From Centroberyx gerrardi (lineage: Eukaryota > Chordata > Actinopteri > Beryciformes > Berycidae): a stretch of 64,000 nucleotides of DNA. The translations under genes and the position numbers were made by a program. This document shows positions 45,892-58,270 of this stretch, one piece after another (within the stretch, counting starts at the first letter, position 1; each line of letters begins with the position of its first letter). The notes beneath the pieces were generated by a model. It saw nothing but the letters and a program-made list of their open reading frames with translations, was not told where the DNA came from and did no database searches. The stretch spans positions 841,543 through 905,542 of the forward strand of contig NC_136012.1 in assembly GCF_048128805.1 (NCBI RefSeq), read 5' to 3'.

Positions 45892-47167
45892 AACTGGTTA
45901 AAAAATGTCTTAAAAATCCTGATTCAATTTGGTATTTCATCCCAAATCACATTTTCAACAAAATTGGTGGTCTTTCTTTTCTTTTGACATGTAATTTTTT
46001 GCCGAACAGATTGCCAATCAAATTGTCAAAATTCCATCAGCAAGCCCTTCTAGCTTGGAAGCTGTCTTATGTCCACAATTTCTCGCCTCACAAAACTTTT
46101 CTCTGGAACAACTGCGACATACTTATCAGAAACAAATCCTTATTCTTTCTTAAATGGTTCCAAAGAGATATAAATCATATTCTCAATCTTTTTGATGAAT
46201 TTGGTAATATGCTGTCCTATGAACAGTTTATGGCTGTACACAGTTTTCCAATTCCTTTCAGAGAATTTAATTCTTTAACTCGTACTATTCCAAATGGATT
46301 AATTCAACTTGTGAAAAGCCACTTAAGTTATGGTGAGAATAATATAACACAGCCTTTACTGATGTTGGGCGGAATTGAACTGACAGATACAAAGTGTAAC
46401 AACAAGCATATTCGCCAAACTTTTCAAAGAAAAAATAAAACTGTTCCTAGAGGCAAGTTTTTCTGGAGGTCTCAAATTGAGAAAATAAACTGGAGAAGGG
46501 CTTGGCTCTTACCTTATAAGTACTGTATTTCAAACAAGGTTAAGGAAGTACATTTCAAAATTTTACATAAGATATACCCTGCTAATTGTCTTATTGCTAC
46601 GTTTACAGACATTGATATTTTTTGTACCTTCTGAAAACATAATATAAGAACAGTTTCTCACCTATTTTTTGATTGTGAAATATCCCGAAAATTTTGGACA
46701 GATCTAGTCTCACTTTTTTGAAGATGCTAACTATGTCTACTCTTTTAATCTTAGGGATAGTATCTGTTACTATAATAATCCAGATGATGGCGCTCTTGAA
46801 TATCTGATTAATTTCATTATCCTATATGCAAAGTTTTTTATTCACAAACAAAAGTTTTCTAAATCACTACCTAAGATCTCACCTTTTCTCCTAGGAATGA
46901 ATTCTCTACTTAAATCACTCAGTTTATTAAACAACAAAAAAAGGAATATGCTATTGAAACATTATGGAACTTTTTTCCCTGAAACCTCTGACTAAATGTT
47001 ATATTTGTGTGTATGTGTACTCCTGTTTTTATTTTTATGTAATTGTCTTTTAAATTTTCCCTCTATGTTCCTCATATACATTTGTCCTTAAATTTGATCT
47101 ATATGTGCTGCTATTGTTTACCTGAATGTTTGTATATTATTCCTTTGTTTAAAAAACAATTTAAAAA
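45892..47167 (+). mobile_element. 5'-truncated L1/Tx1-type LINE with 16-bp target duplication
   Basis: AATGATGCTTTCAAAG occurs at 45876-45891 and again at 47168-47183. The plus strand between them encodes an ORF2 C-terminal half: LVKKCLKNPDSIWYFIPNHI, QQALLAWKLSYVHNFSPHKT, FLWNNCDILIRNKS and SHLFFDCEISRKFWTDL. A TGA replaces the second Cys expected in the terminal zinc-knuckle-like motif (FCTF-stop), so it is inactive. It ends in an A-rich tail without a long poly(A). Confidence 0.9.
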
Positions 47168-47225
47168 AATGATGCTTTCAAAGCCCTTTGGAAAGACGGT
47201 AGATATGAGCTTCCCCACTAGAAAG

Positions 47226-47730
47226 TACTGTTAATCTCAGCTTTCAGATGGTAAATACTACTCGAAAATACTGTTCACTTCAGCTTTCAGATGGTAAATA
47301 CTACTCGAAAATACTGTTTACCTCAGCTTTCAGATGGTAAATACTACTCGAAAATACTGTTCACTTCAGCTTTCAGATGGTAAATACTACTCGAAAATAC
47401 TGTTTTCAGCTTTCAGATGGTAAATACTACTCGAAAATACTGTTTTCAGCTTTCAGATGGTAAATACTACTCGAAAATACTGTTCATTTCAGCTTTCAGA
47501 TGGTAAATACTACTCGAAAATACTGTTCATTTCAGCTTTCAGATGGTAAATACTACTCGAAAATACTGTTTACCTCAGCTTTCAGATGGTAAATACTACT
47601 CGAAAATACTGTTCACTTCAGCTTTCAGATGGTAAATGCTACTCGAAAATACTGTTCACTTCAGCTTTCAGATGGTAAATACTACTAGAAAATACAGTTC
47701 ACCTCAGCTTTCAGGTGGTAAATCCTATTT
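47226..47730 (+). repeat. 43-bp minisatellite, ~12 copies
   Basis: Unit TACTGTTCACTTCAGCTTTC followed by AGATGGTAAATACTACTCGAAAA. Two units lack about 5 bp (TACTGTTTTCAGC). It begins 43 bp downstream of the LINE's 3' target duplication. Confidence 0.95.
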
Positions 47731-48269
47731 GGGAACTCTGGGTTTGGTTATGGACTGATTTCTCTGACAATTATGACATCAACAAGGAAATCAAGTTGAA
47801 AAAAAGCAGCACACCAATATTATAATATAATATTCTTTTCCATTATAATATCGCTGTGCTGCTTTCTTTCAACTTGAACTCTGATCATTGATGTCCAGCA
47901 CCCAGCTACAAAGTAGCCTTTTGGAAGAAGCGCGCCTGTTTCTATTCTGTATTTGATCAACAAGGAAATATCTGCAGTCAAGTGCAGGTAATATATTCTT
48001 TTAAACAAAAAAAACAACGAAATTATCCAATTTCATCACATAAATCATTTTGTAGTCACAACTTTTAACATGCCATGGCGAGACACTACATTTTCTGCAA
48101 GAGTTGCACATTATTCACAGTGGCTCAATGAATCACAGCAAAACATGTAAGATGAAACTGTATGGCGGCAACAAAAACACTTTACAGAATGAGGTAAATC
48201 GAAGAATATTCATGTGTTTTGGAAAAAAATTACAGAATACCATATTTTTCAATCATTTAATACGTATTC
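47731..48269. other. Intergenic between SIL1 and SPDL1
   Basis: Short AT-rich interval. Inverted 'caagttgaaa(aa)aagcagcac' and 'gtgctgctttctttcaacttg' near 47790-47875 suggest a small MITE remnant. No gene. Confidence 0.45.
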
Positions 48270-48275
48270 TTTATT
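48270..48275 (-). terminator. SPDL1: Candidate polyadenylation signal of SPDL1
   Basis: AATAAA on the minus strand, about 245 bp after the SPDL1 stop codon. Confidence 0.5.
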
Positions 48276-48518
48276 CTTATACTTATTTAATAGTACATAA
48301 AAAATGCATAGACACAGTATATAAGAAAAACCACTGAAGTCAGCAGTTAGCTGAACTGGGTCACAAGCCAGTTTCTGGTGGGTTTCCACATGAGTACTTG
48401 TACTTTCTATCATACAAACCAATGCATGTTCATTCTTAGATGATCCTCAGGCCAAAGGACCATCTGTTACAATGTTGACAGCAGGTAGACCGGTCCAATA
48501 CGATGTTCCAGATGAGTC

Positions 48519-50880
48519 CTATTGCTGGGCACACTGGTTCTCCATACTGTTCTTGGAGCTAACATGGATTACCTCCACTGTCCTCTGCTTCTTCCTCCTC
48601 TCCTCTTCCCTCCTGTTGTGCTGCTGGTTCTCCTCCTCCTGCTCCTCCTCCTTCACTTTACAGTCAGTCACAGGGGAGCTTAAGGGAAGATCATAACAAT
48701 AGATTCCTGTATGATTTACGCCATCATACTGGGCATACTGGCAGCCGTACCAAAATAGGATCTCAGGTTTAAATGTATCCATCAATAATATAGCTCAAAT
48801 TAAGTATTATCCTAGGTTCAAATAAAACACATTTTTTAAAAGCAGCACAAATGCATGTAAAGTCAATGGAAGGAGGCAAATGAGCAAAAGAGTGAGATGT
48901 ACCCAAATTCACTCTATGTGGCACACATTGAGGTGAAGGGGCATTGCTCCATCGTAATGGGACTATAGAAAGATGTCAACCAAAACCACTAATCATAATG
49001 ACTGGACTATAGAAAGATGCCAACCAAAACACTAATCATAATGGCTGGACTATAGAAAGATGTCAACCAAAACACTAATGACACTGAACTAGGATATAGC
49101 TCAGTAACAGAAAAGACATACAGAATATGCGTTTCATGAGCCTCAAAAGCCAGGAAATTAGCTGGATCTCCCCCAATGCTGACAGTGTGTATACTGACCT
49201 GGGAGGGTTGGGAATTACAGGAAGCTCTTCACTGATTCTCATGCACATGGCAGGCCGGGCGTCAAGCTTGGCACCTACAACAAATGACAAGCGGAATGAA
49301 TAATGGTGCCATCACATGGTAGACATTTCTCACTCATGAAGCCACAACTATTATTCAAATGTCAAGGAAATGGAACAGAAAGCAAAATGCTATCTCTACA
49401 ATGGATTTCTCCCCGTATGATTGTGAACGTCAGTGCAAAATGGCGGCTCTAGAAAGAAGCCCTCGCTCTTTGAGTGTTTTAGGGTGGATTTTTCATTTGT
49501 GTAGATTGTAATTATACATTCTGATCCCATGTCAGCCCACTGAGTTGCTGACTTCGGGTTCCAATGCAGAGACCTTGTATAGAGCTGACAGCCTCAGTTG
49601 TGGGATGGGAGTCGGCCTCAGGTTCTGCTGTCCTGCTATTTGTTACATCCATCTCCAAGGCAACAACAGGCTCCACCTTGGTAACCGTGGTAGCTTCGAC
49701 GGAAGGCATGATGTCGACCGGAAGCTTCTCTTTCTTTCTCTTCTGGATGAGGTTCCTTTTCGCCTCTGGAGACAAAAACAGCAGCAAGTAGCAGTAACGT
49801 GTTCATACTGTGGAATTTGAAAAAGTTTTGGTATACCTCTAGTTACCTTTGGGCTCGTATTTGTGTTGTAGCTCCTCAACTCGTAGCTGCAGTTTGATCT
49901 TGTCACTCTGAGCCTGTGGGAGAGAACAGGAATGTACAGTGAAGCTGTACTGCAAATATCACACTGTTACAACCACGACTGTCATAGAGGGCCGAGGTTC
50001 AAAATCTAAGACTGCTAGTGTGCTTCAGGTCAAAAAGATGCAACTTGGCCATTCATATTTTTAGAATGTATCACATAAACAATAGCTTCTGAAGTCTTAT
50101 ATAATCAAACAACTTACTGTAATGTACCTAATTATGTATAATCAAAAAAAAAAAAAAATAAAAACAGAAAAGAAAAAATTGCTGGTGAATATTTTAGCTA
50201 CAACTAGATTGAGCTAGGAAAGCTTTTTTTTTTTTTTTGCGTATGATGTTTGGAATTTATTAAGTTTGCCCAATGCTAACGAAATGGCGCTTTCTCACTG
50301 CATCTTGAATACCAGTGTTTGTATCACAATGTGTGTTTGTAACTGCTGTGGCAAATCTGTGTGACAAAAAAAAAACACTGTTTCTGGCAAAAAATGTAGT
50401 TACAACTAGATTGAGCTAGCAAAGCACTTTTGCCAAATGTGGAGTTTGGGCAACTGACGAAACATTTTGGCTAACAGGCTACTAAAAAAGACAACTAACC
50501 TACTGGAGCGTAGCTGTACAGTAGAGTGAGGCAGTCCTCTAAGCTTACTCTCTAGAAGTTTTTCAACTTTCAAACCCACGAGTGCATGGACTTGCATTTT
50601 TTCATGCAACAAGAACACAATGGTGGTCTTCTTTCTTTCTTTCTTTCCCCGGTTCCAACTCTGGGTGATAATGGTCTAAATGCTGTTTCAGTTGCATTTC
50701 CACTTCACCAAGAGATATTTATGGAGGAAACACTGGGAATAAGAGTTGCCTTTTACCTGTTTGAACAGCCGTTCAGATGAGAAGAGTTTCCTCTCTAACT
50801 CCAGCGCTCTCTGGCTCTCCGACAAAGACTTCATCCTTTGGAGGGAAAGCTCATCTCCTAGACGCACTGCATCCTTACTG

Positions 50881-50912
<32 letters not shown>

Positions 50913-53900
50913 TTAAGTGAGTCAGATTATAAAATTCAATCTCTCCGATTTAGTAAATTGAATTTCTGCTACTTCACTAACAATTACACCAAATGACTAA
51001 CTAACTGACTAACTTGTTAACTGACTATTTGACTAAGTGAGGTAGCGGCCAACTGATGAACTACCTGAATAACTGACAAACTGACCAAACAAATAAACTC
51101 ACACAGAGTTGTTTAGCTTCATTTTGAGCAGGTCAGTGTAGTAGGTTTCATCTTGGCCGTCTCCACTGTCTGTTGATGCAGGACAAGATGGCTGGGACTT
51201 CAACATCATCTATACACACACACACACACACACACAACCAGATGAAGACAGTTGTTCAAAGGCAAAATGATCAATTTGCATCTTTCTTCTAAAGTTTATA
51301 TATATTCTGTGTGATGTTCTGTTATGTACATTTTTTTCAACAGGTGACAATGTTCTTATTTACTTTCCTTCACCTCAAACTGAAATGTCATCAGACTCCA
51401 AACTTGAATTTTAATGGAGAGTTTGAAAGGTACTGGTACTACAGAATACAGGTAACCTATATCAGGTTGCACTGTAACAGACTACAAATCGTCACTGTAC
51501 TCAAACTGAAGCATGTGATTAGGGATGTCAGTTTCGGTTAATTTTGCTTTCGATAGGCCGACACCCATTAACCGGTAACTAACCGGTTAATTTTTAAGAA
51601 AAAACGCAAAATGATGTGAAATACAAGAAAGTGCCGCTTTCCTTTTAGTCCTGCGCTCCATTGACTCAACTAGTGCAGTGCCCGTTCGCCCCGCTGCTGC
51701 ACAGAGCGCTGTTCGCGTTTATTAATAATGAACGTGTTGCGTGTCCAAATTGCACCAAATCCGACACTGCAAGTCCTTGGTCCCCAGCAATACACCCGCC
51801 AAGTGTGAAGTGGATCGGTTCTCGAGATATGCGAAGGACACACACACTCACACATTCACTCACAGACAGACTCACAGACAGAGATTCCATGCTTTAGTAG
51901 ATAGATGAGCTTTGGCGCCGCATTTCGAAGCGCTGTCATTTGCTGTAATTTGCATATAAATATCTGCACTTGTTATGCACGCCGCGGCGTAGTTCGTTTT
52001 AAAGACGAGATGAAATGAAAAATGCCTTTTTAACCCTTTTAGATCACATCCCCGGTCATACTGTGCACCTATTTAACAATATATGCCAAAAAAAATACCA
52101 AAAATCAATTTCATTGTATTCTTATATCAAAATTCAATCATGTTTTCTTCCTGTAAAACAAAATATGCCGTGTGCTTACGTAAGCATGCCCGTAACTAAT
52201 TTCAACCAATAATATCATGACATCCACCCATCAATCAATTTTCAACTTTTAGCGCACAGAGCTAAGAGGCTAAGATTCATTAGTTAGCTAGCTAGCAACA
52301 GCACACCCACTTTTCAACGTTCAAATCAAATTCCTCCCAACGGTATGTCCCGCCTGTCTTTCCTGTTTCACTCGGAAATACGTCACGATACGGAAGTTAG
52401 ATACTCTCGAAATGCCGCTTCATCTCGACTTTAATAAGTGCTGACTCCGCCCACCCGGGCCAGTTTCGGCGTACGCCGGTAGCAATTACAAGTGGACCCT
52501 ATCCTACAGTCCCTGCTCTCAGCGGAGGGAGGGGGCTACACTGTGTGGGGGAAACGGTGTGATCGTCAGACCTCTCTGGATTAGACAAGCAAGTAGAGAA
52601 AACCAGCATCAGCCGTACCAATTTATTGCCAAATGCTTTGGGATTCAACACATTAACATTGCTTCCTATGGTCAGAAAAAGTCGCCAGATTTGTCGCTAG
52701 TCGCTTTTGAGAAATAAAGTCGGCAGGGGGGTCTGAAAAGTCGCTAAGACTAGCGACAAAGTCGCCAAATTGGCAACACAAATTAACCTATAGACCGACA
52801 TGCGTAACCGGTCAAAAATATTCTCCATTGACATCCCTACATGTGATAGTAAAAAATAACACCCCTACAGTATGTTCTGTATTCTCTCACCTCCACCTTC
52901 TCCAGTCTCTGTTTGGACAACAGATACCACCAGAATCCTATTCTTATCATTATAAGAAGTCAATTACCCATTCATTTTCCCCATAGGAAATTGCATTTTT
53001 AGCCATACGTTTTTACGGTGTAAGGTCGACCTACCGTCATCATCATCAGATTGTGAAACGATTATATATGTTCCTGTAGAAACCATCAGTCAATTTGATT
53101 TGAACTTCATTGTCAAGAAATTATGTTTTATCGTAGAGTTCCTTGTGAAGTACTACACTACCCACAAGCATTAGCGGGTTCCCGCCAAAATAATTCCATG
53201 AATATAGTGATATTAATTTTGTCCATATCGCCGAGCCCTAGTACAAAGTCTCACCATTTTTGTTATCTATATCTATATCTATATAGATATAGATAGTCAG
53301 ATATGGTCAGATATATATGTTCTGAATCTATTGCTATGATTTATCTGGTACCTGGTCAGTTTGGTTCAAAGCTTAAAACTGTTCGTATTGTGATTTTCTG
53401 TGGAGAAAATGAATGGGAAATGTACTTCGGTGACCAGGGCGACTGAAAAAGGAAGCAGGGTGTCCCAGCTCTGTAGCTCACCTCCACCTTCTCCAGTCTC
53501 TGTAGTTTGGTCATGAGATCTTGCATCTCTCCATTCTTCTCTGACAGCATGGACTGGAGTCTCTCCAGCTGGGCAGGGTCAGCCCTTGAACCCTGAAGCT
53601 GCATCAGAGTGGCTATTTGGATCTGCAGCACACACACACACACACAATCAGAACTAGTTTGGGATCAATTACAATTTTCTGTGAGTCGCTACTTTATTTT
53701 TTTTACCACATTGTTGTGGTAAAGGTAAATCTAGATATTTTTTATATTATAGGACCTTAAATAAAACACACTTCACCCATGTACCCTTGCAACAATGTAA
53801 ACTCATCACCAACAATTAATACCGTGTAATAAACAAACACACAATGACAAAGATCTTTTCCTATGTATTGATGTTAAGAGTCTTCATTCAGTTTCAGTAT

Positions 53901-56900
53901 GGTGTGAGTGTGTGTGAGTATGTATGCGGTTCTGTTCAGTTCAGTTCATTGAACACAAAAAAAGAAACAAAAAGTAATCCAAATTCCTCATTCTTTCAAT
54001 AGCAATACCAGTGTTTACTTCTTGTTTTTGACCCAACCAACATCAAAACCGTTGTGCCAACATCTAAGTTGATGTGGTAACACGCCGATTGATGGCTTTT
54101 CATTTTTGCTGTGGTATTGTAGTAAAATCAGATTTTTAGATATTAAAATTAGTACTTCAGTCGAAATTCTGGTATTGCGACAACACTAGTGGTATGGTTT
54201 GCTGGTTACATATTGTGTGGTACCTTCATGCGGTGTAGTTGTTGTTTGCTGAAGGCATGTTGTTTCTGCAGAGACTGGTACTGGACCTTCATACTGATCA
54301 GCTGCCTTTCCATCTCAGCCCGCTTGTCCTCTAACTACAATACAAAAAACAAAAAAGTAAAAAATAATATTATATTTTCACACACAAATAAAATATATCC
54401 AGTATATGTTATCACATATGGCAAAACATAAAGATTCATTAAAATGTTTAGTGACACCGCAAGTCTTCTAGTAGATTATTTTAAGACAGAATGAATGTGT
54501 GGGATCACACTGGCAGCAGTTTTAGTGAATACCTATAGTAAAAAAGAAGTCTGAAAATAACAAACTTCCAAATTTAAAAGTGAATAGTCAAGTTCTTGAT
54601 TGCATAATTTACCAGTCAAAGATACTCATTGCCAATATGGAGCTTCCGTTAGTTTACCTCATCCAGGTAGAACACGATGAAGTCCAGCCGTGATTTGTGG
54701 AAATAAAGAAGTCATGGCTCACATGGGACTAGTCTTGAGTGTTTAGGTAGGTTTTTTACCTCACCTTGCTGTTTGGGTCCTGTAGTGAGTTTACTTAGTT
54801 TAGTTCAGTTTTCTACCTCAGCAAACAGGGAGTTGCCCTTGCTGTTGGGGTCCTGGGCCTGCTGTAGAACCTGGTCCAACTGGATCTGTAGGTCCTGGTT
54901 CACCTCACGAGATTTCTATGGCAGCACAGAGAGAGATACACACAGATACAAACATACACACACAGACACTAGGATTAGTAACGACATATTAACAATCGGA
55001 TATCAGTCAGTTAGTGTTATGCACCACTGATAGGATGCAATTTTACTGATATAGTAGAATCAATCAATCAATATGCAAGTCCAATGGCAATAGCTCCCTC
55101 TAGTGGCTCCAATTAGAAAGCTAAAAAAAAAAAAAAAATTACATTTTTAAAAAGAGACTTAAAAGATGAGACTGAACCTTCTAACCTAATCTCCTCAGGT
55201 AGGTCAATCCAAAGTCTAGGGGAAATTTTCCGTTTTCCATGAAAAAAAGTAATGACATTTTGATGTAGGAATGCAAGAAAATACATATACACATACACAC
55301 TCAAAAATTACCCAACTTAAAGGATAAGGCCGGTGTTTTTTAATGGATTGCTTACCGTCAACAAATCATATGAAAATAACAAAATCAGCAATGATTTTGT
55401 TTTGCCAACAAATCTCGTCCATGTAGCCGGTGCCCAATGCAGCCATGTCCCAGCAGCCACAGAACTCCATTGTATTAAAAAAACGATTAAAAACACGTCA
55501 AAGAGCCATGCCGTTGCTCTGGGCAGCATATTTCATCATCGCGATGCACCGGGCCAGCCGACTTTTTCCTCAAACAACTTAATAAGCCAGCTGTAGACAT
55601 GTTTGCGATCTCAGGAAAGTAGTTCCGTAGCACCGAAAATAGTCCCCGGTGTAATGAAGAATTTGTTCCCATTTGAATTTGATTTGGTAATAACTACAAC
55701 AGTCTGACTTTTCGTGGTAACAGTTATCGATTTTTAAAATTGAAACTATGTCTTTGTGAGCTGTATTTCAAGGTTTTTAGCTTACAATTGGAGCCAATGA
55801 CTTCTGGGTTGACGGCTAAAAATGGTACGTGGGAAGTCAGAAAGTAACGGGAGTAGAGCCAACGCATTGTTGATTTTGTTATTTTCATAGGATTTGATGG
55901 CGGTAAGCAATGCATTAAAAAACACCGGCCTTATCCTTTAAATGCAAATGTGGCAATTGAACAGATTATTTCTAGTATCAATATAGTAGTTGTTACTGTG
56001 CTTACCTCTAGGGAATTGAAGCAGGAAACAGCTTCTCTCTCTCTCTCCTCCTTCTCCTCTGTGATTCGCTGAAGCTGGCGCTGCAGGCTGCTATTGGTCA
56101 GTTCCAACTGCTGCTCTCTATACTGCGCTTCCTGTAGTGAATGCTCCAACTCCACCTGGTAGACACGACAGGTTTGATTTTACATCTTGTCAGGCCAAGT
56201 CTGGTCATGGTCAAATAAACCACTCCAAACATGCTTGGTGTGAAGTCATGTTAGGCCTAGTCCCCCTTACCTTGGCATTCTCCAGCTCCATTCTCTTCAT
56301 CTGTGCCTCCATCATCTCAGACGACATGGAGTCCTGGGTTTGTTCGTTCAGAGCTCGTAACTCTTCCATCTTGTGATTCAGAGTCTCAGTCTGGACTTCT
56401 AGCTTGTGTTTCAGCTGTTTTTCATTCAGCTGCGATTCCTCCAGATCTGACTGCAGCATCAACATCTGAAAGAACAGATAGATATGGTACAGTTTATGTG
56501 GGAAACCAGTCAATGTACACATGTCCCGGTCAATTTGTGAATTTACCAACAGTGTGGTACATGTATACCTTACACTCAAACACACCAAGATCTTTAGTCT
56601 AGGTTGTGTTTTAGCATTCAGACAGCTGGAATTTCTCTTCCTCACATGTAATACATTAGGCAGGGAAACAGAAAAACAGACATAGACAGACCCTGCCTAA
56701 TTCATCAACATGTTGTGGTTCTCTAGCTGTTCCCGCTCCAAGACCAGAAAGCAGACCAGTACCTTCTTGTTCAGCTCATTGACTTCCATGCTGTGGTTCC
56801 TCTCTAGATGTTCTTGTTGCTGTTGCAGCTGCTGTCTCTGCTGTCTCTTTATACAGTCATAGTCTGACTGCAATGATTCCAGCATCCGAGTCTTCAGCGT

Positions 56901-57525
56901 CACCTCCTTCTGCAGGGAGTACTTGTCTTGTTCTAGAGCCTAAGACACAGAAGAACAAAGCATTACCTAGCCCATGGTCTCCATGTTAGTCAGCTGTACT
57001 CTGTTTCTCCACCAGTTCTCCATTAGTTATTAGGTAGGTTGTGGTGCTTGACTGATATATGGTCCGATACTGTCCTTTTATTAAAACTTAGATATGGTCC
57101 ACCTCTGATATGAAATATGAAGCCGGTTGACTGATGACATATTTATTGTAGAATTGATCAATACTACACTGGTTGTCTATGGGAAGACCTTAACCTGAAT
57201 TGATTCTAATGCCACATTTTGATCAGATTCCACACAACTATGCATGGATATATATTTTTGTAGTAATAGTTATTATTAGATGGTATCTGGTATCTATTTT
57301 CTCCAGCTGAGCAGGTTGATCAGTATTATCTGATGTTAATGTGTAGCGTCATACCTCCAGAGCATTGGTCATCTCGACTCTCTGCTCCTCCAGCCTGTTC
57401 TGCAGCTCCACCTGCTGGTTGAGGAGATCCAGGCCGGCCTGGGCCGCCTGCTGGACCTGCTCCTCCCTCTCCTTCAGCTGGCTCCTCAGCCGCTGCACCT
57501 GCTCCTCTGATGCTAACTCACACAT
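48519..57525 (-). CDS. SPDL1: Spindly (SPDL1), kinetochore dynein-dynactin adaptor, 13 coding exons
   Basis: Exons in order: 57525-57355, 56939-56763, 56465-56271, 56155-56006, 54915-54817, 54334-54224, 53622-53482, 51209-51103, 50877-50757, 49913-49847, 49765-49574, 49274-49199 and 48678-48519 (588 aa; human 605). Spindly recruits dynein-dynactin to RZZ at unattached kinetochores and supports checkpoint silencing. It is a long coiled coil. The CC1 box AAQAG (residues 27-31) is the dynein light-intermediate-chain site, and NSLFAE (259-264) is the Spindly motif for the dynactin pointed end. MERQLISMKVQYQSLQKQ, TYYTDLLKMKL, LSLQRMKSLSESQRALELER and KEKLPVDIM match the known family. The C-terminus CAQQ is a CaaX box (human CPQQ), farnesylated for kinetochore targeting. 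The start codon directly follows an acceptor (TCCAG|ATG), so the upstream exon is non-coding. Intron 7 carries a hAT element. Confidence 0.96.
51520..52839. mobile_element. Non-autonomous hAT element in SPDL1 intron 7
   Basis: Ends TAGGGATGTCA and TGACATCCCTA, with perfect 8-bp duplications CATGTGAT (51512-51519, 52840-52847). Subterminal TAACCGGTTA/ACCGGTTAAT motifs are inverted near both ends. The 1320-bp interior has no transposase. Part of it (about 51750-51890) resembles another fish repeat ('ggttctcgagatatgcgaagg'), so the element is mosaic. Confidence 0.9.
55317..55941. mobile_element. TTAA-flanked non-autonomous DNA element in SPDL1 intron 4
   Basis: The inverted ends AGGATAAGGCCGGTGTTTTT-TAATG are flanked by TTAA on both sides. 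TTAA targets are typical of Kolobok and piggyBac. The inverted match extends further inward ('gcttaccg(t)c', 'gaaaataacaaaatca'). No transposase is visible. Confidence 0.8.
57045..57290 (+). repeat. Dispersed repeat in SPDL1 intron 1-2
   Basis: Resembles 14825-15045 in the same orientation. Related short pieces ('gaccaat', 'tatattggtctaacc') occur near 61690-61800 in UVSSA intron 1. Class unknown. Confidence 0.5.
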
Positions 57526-57599
57526 CTGGAGGGAGGAGGAGAGAGGGAGGGAGGGGGGAGGAGAGAGACGTTAGCAGCGGGCTAGGAAAAAAAGACAAG

Positions 57600-58007
57600 C
57601 CGAGTAACATCATCAAGCAAATCCACATCTTTCACACCCTACCTGTAAATTTATGGAGAATACCTTTTTGAATTTATTTTCCATTCCATTTTTTTTTTTA
57701 GGAATTTTTACTCATGCCAAAATACCATGTGACCAAGAGGTCTCAAATTCAGTCTCTCTGTTGATATTCTATACTTGATTACTTCGCGTTCAATAACGTA
57801 TTAACAATTTATTTGTATTTTTCATATATTCCAATATACTAAAATACATACTAAAGCGCAAATACAATTCATTGTTCACACTCAAAGTCTTCATTGAGCT
57901 ATACAGATATCAACCTTTTCTTACAATGTCAACATTAATGATGCTGTATTCACAAAATTGAAACAACTTCTACAGCCAATTAGAGTGCGGTCTACAAAAC
58001 ACAATTG
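57600..58007. other. SPDL1 first-intron sequence, nothing recognised
   Basis: AT-rich sequence between the first coding exon and the SINE. No exon or element is supportable. Confidence 0.5.
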
Positions 58008-58270
58008 ATTGGGCGGCCTAGTGGCTCAGTGGTCTAAGGGTGTACCATGTAAACGTGACATCCTGGGTTTGAATCCGGTCCAGGACCTGTTCTGTCTTTT
58101 CAACATGCTATTGTGTCTTGTGCTTTATTTGCTTCCTTGTGTTTTATTTTGTTGCATACTGTATTACATAATTTTGTTTTGTGATTATTAGTTAGTTATA
58201 GGTAGGCTTGTTCTCCGTAAAATCCTTTGAGATATGTTTGTGATGAAGGAATATATAAATAAACATAACT
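58008..58270 (+). mobile_element. tRNA-derived SINE
   Basis: The head (about 58011-58085) has an RNA polymerase III A box (TGGCTCAGTGG) and B box (GGTTTGAATCC). The body is T-rich. The tail reads CTTTGAGATATGTTTGTGAT ... TATATAAATAAA, resembling L2-type LINE tails that SINEs borrow. It lies in SPDL1 intron 1, antisense to the gene. It is not a functional tRNA gene, because the cloverleaf is degenerate and continues into a SINE body. Confidence 0.85.

Noticed and set aside
49512-49787. Read-through end of SPDL1 at 49512
   Set aside because: The frame continues past 49574, but the donor there (CAAG|GTCTCT) gives the only phase that joins the 49274-49199 and 48678-48519 exons, whose terminus matches the Spindly CaaX end.
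58011-58085. tRNA gene
   Set aside because: A and B boxes are present, but the cloverleaf is degenerate and the sequence continues into a SINE body and LINE-like tail.
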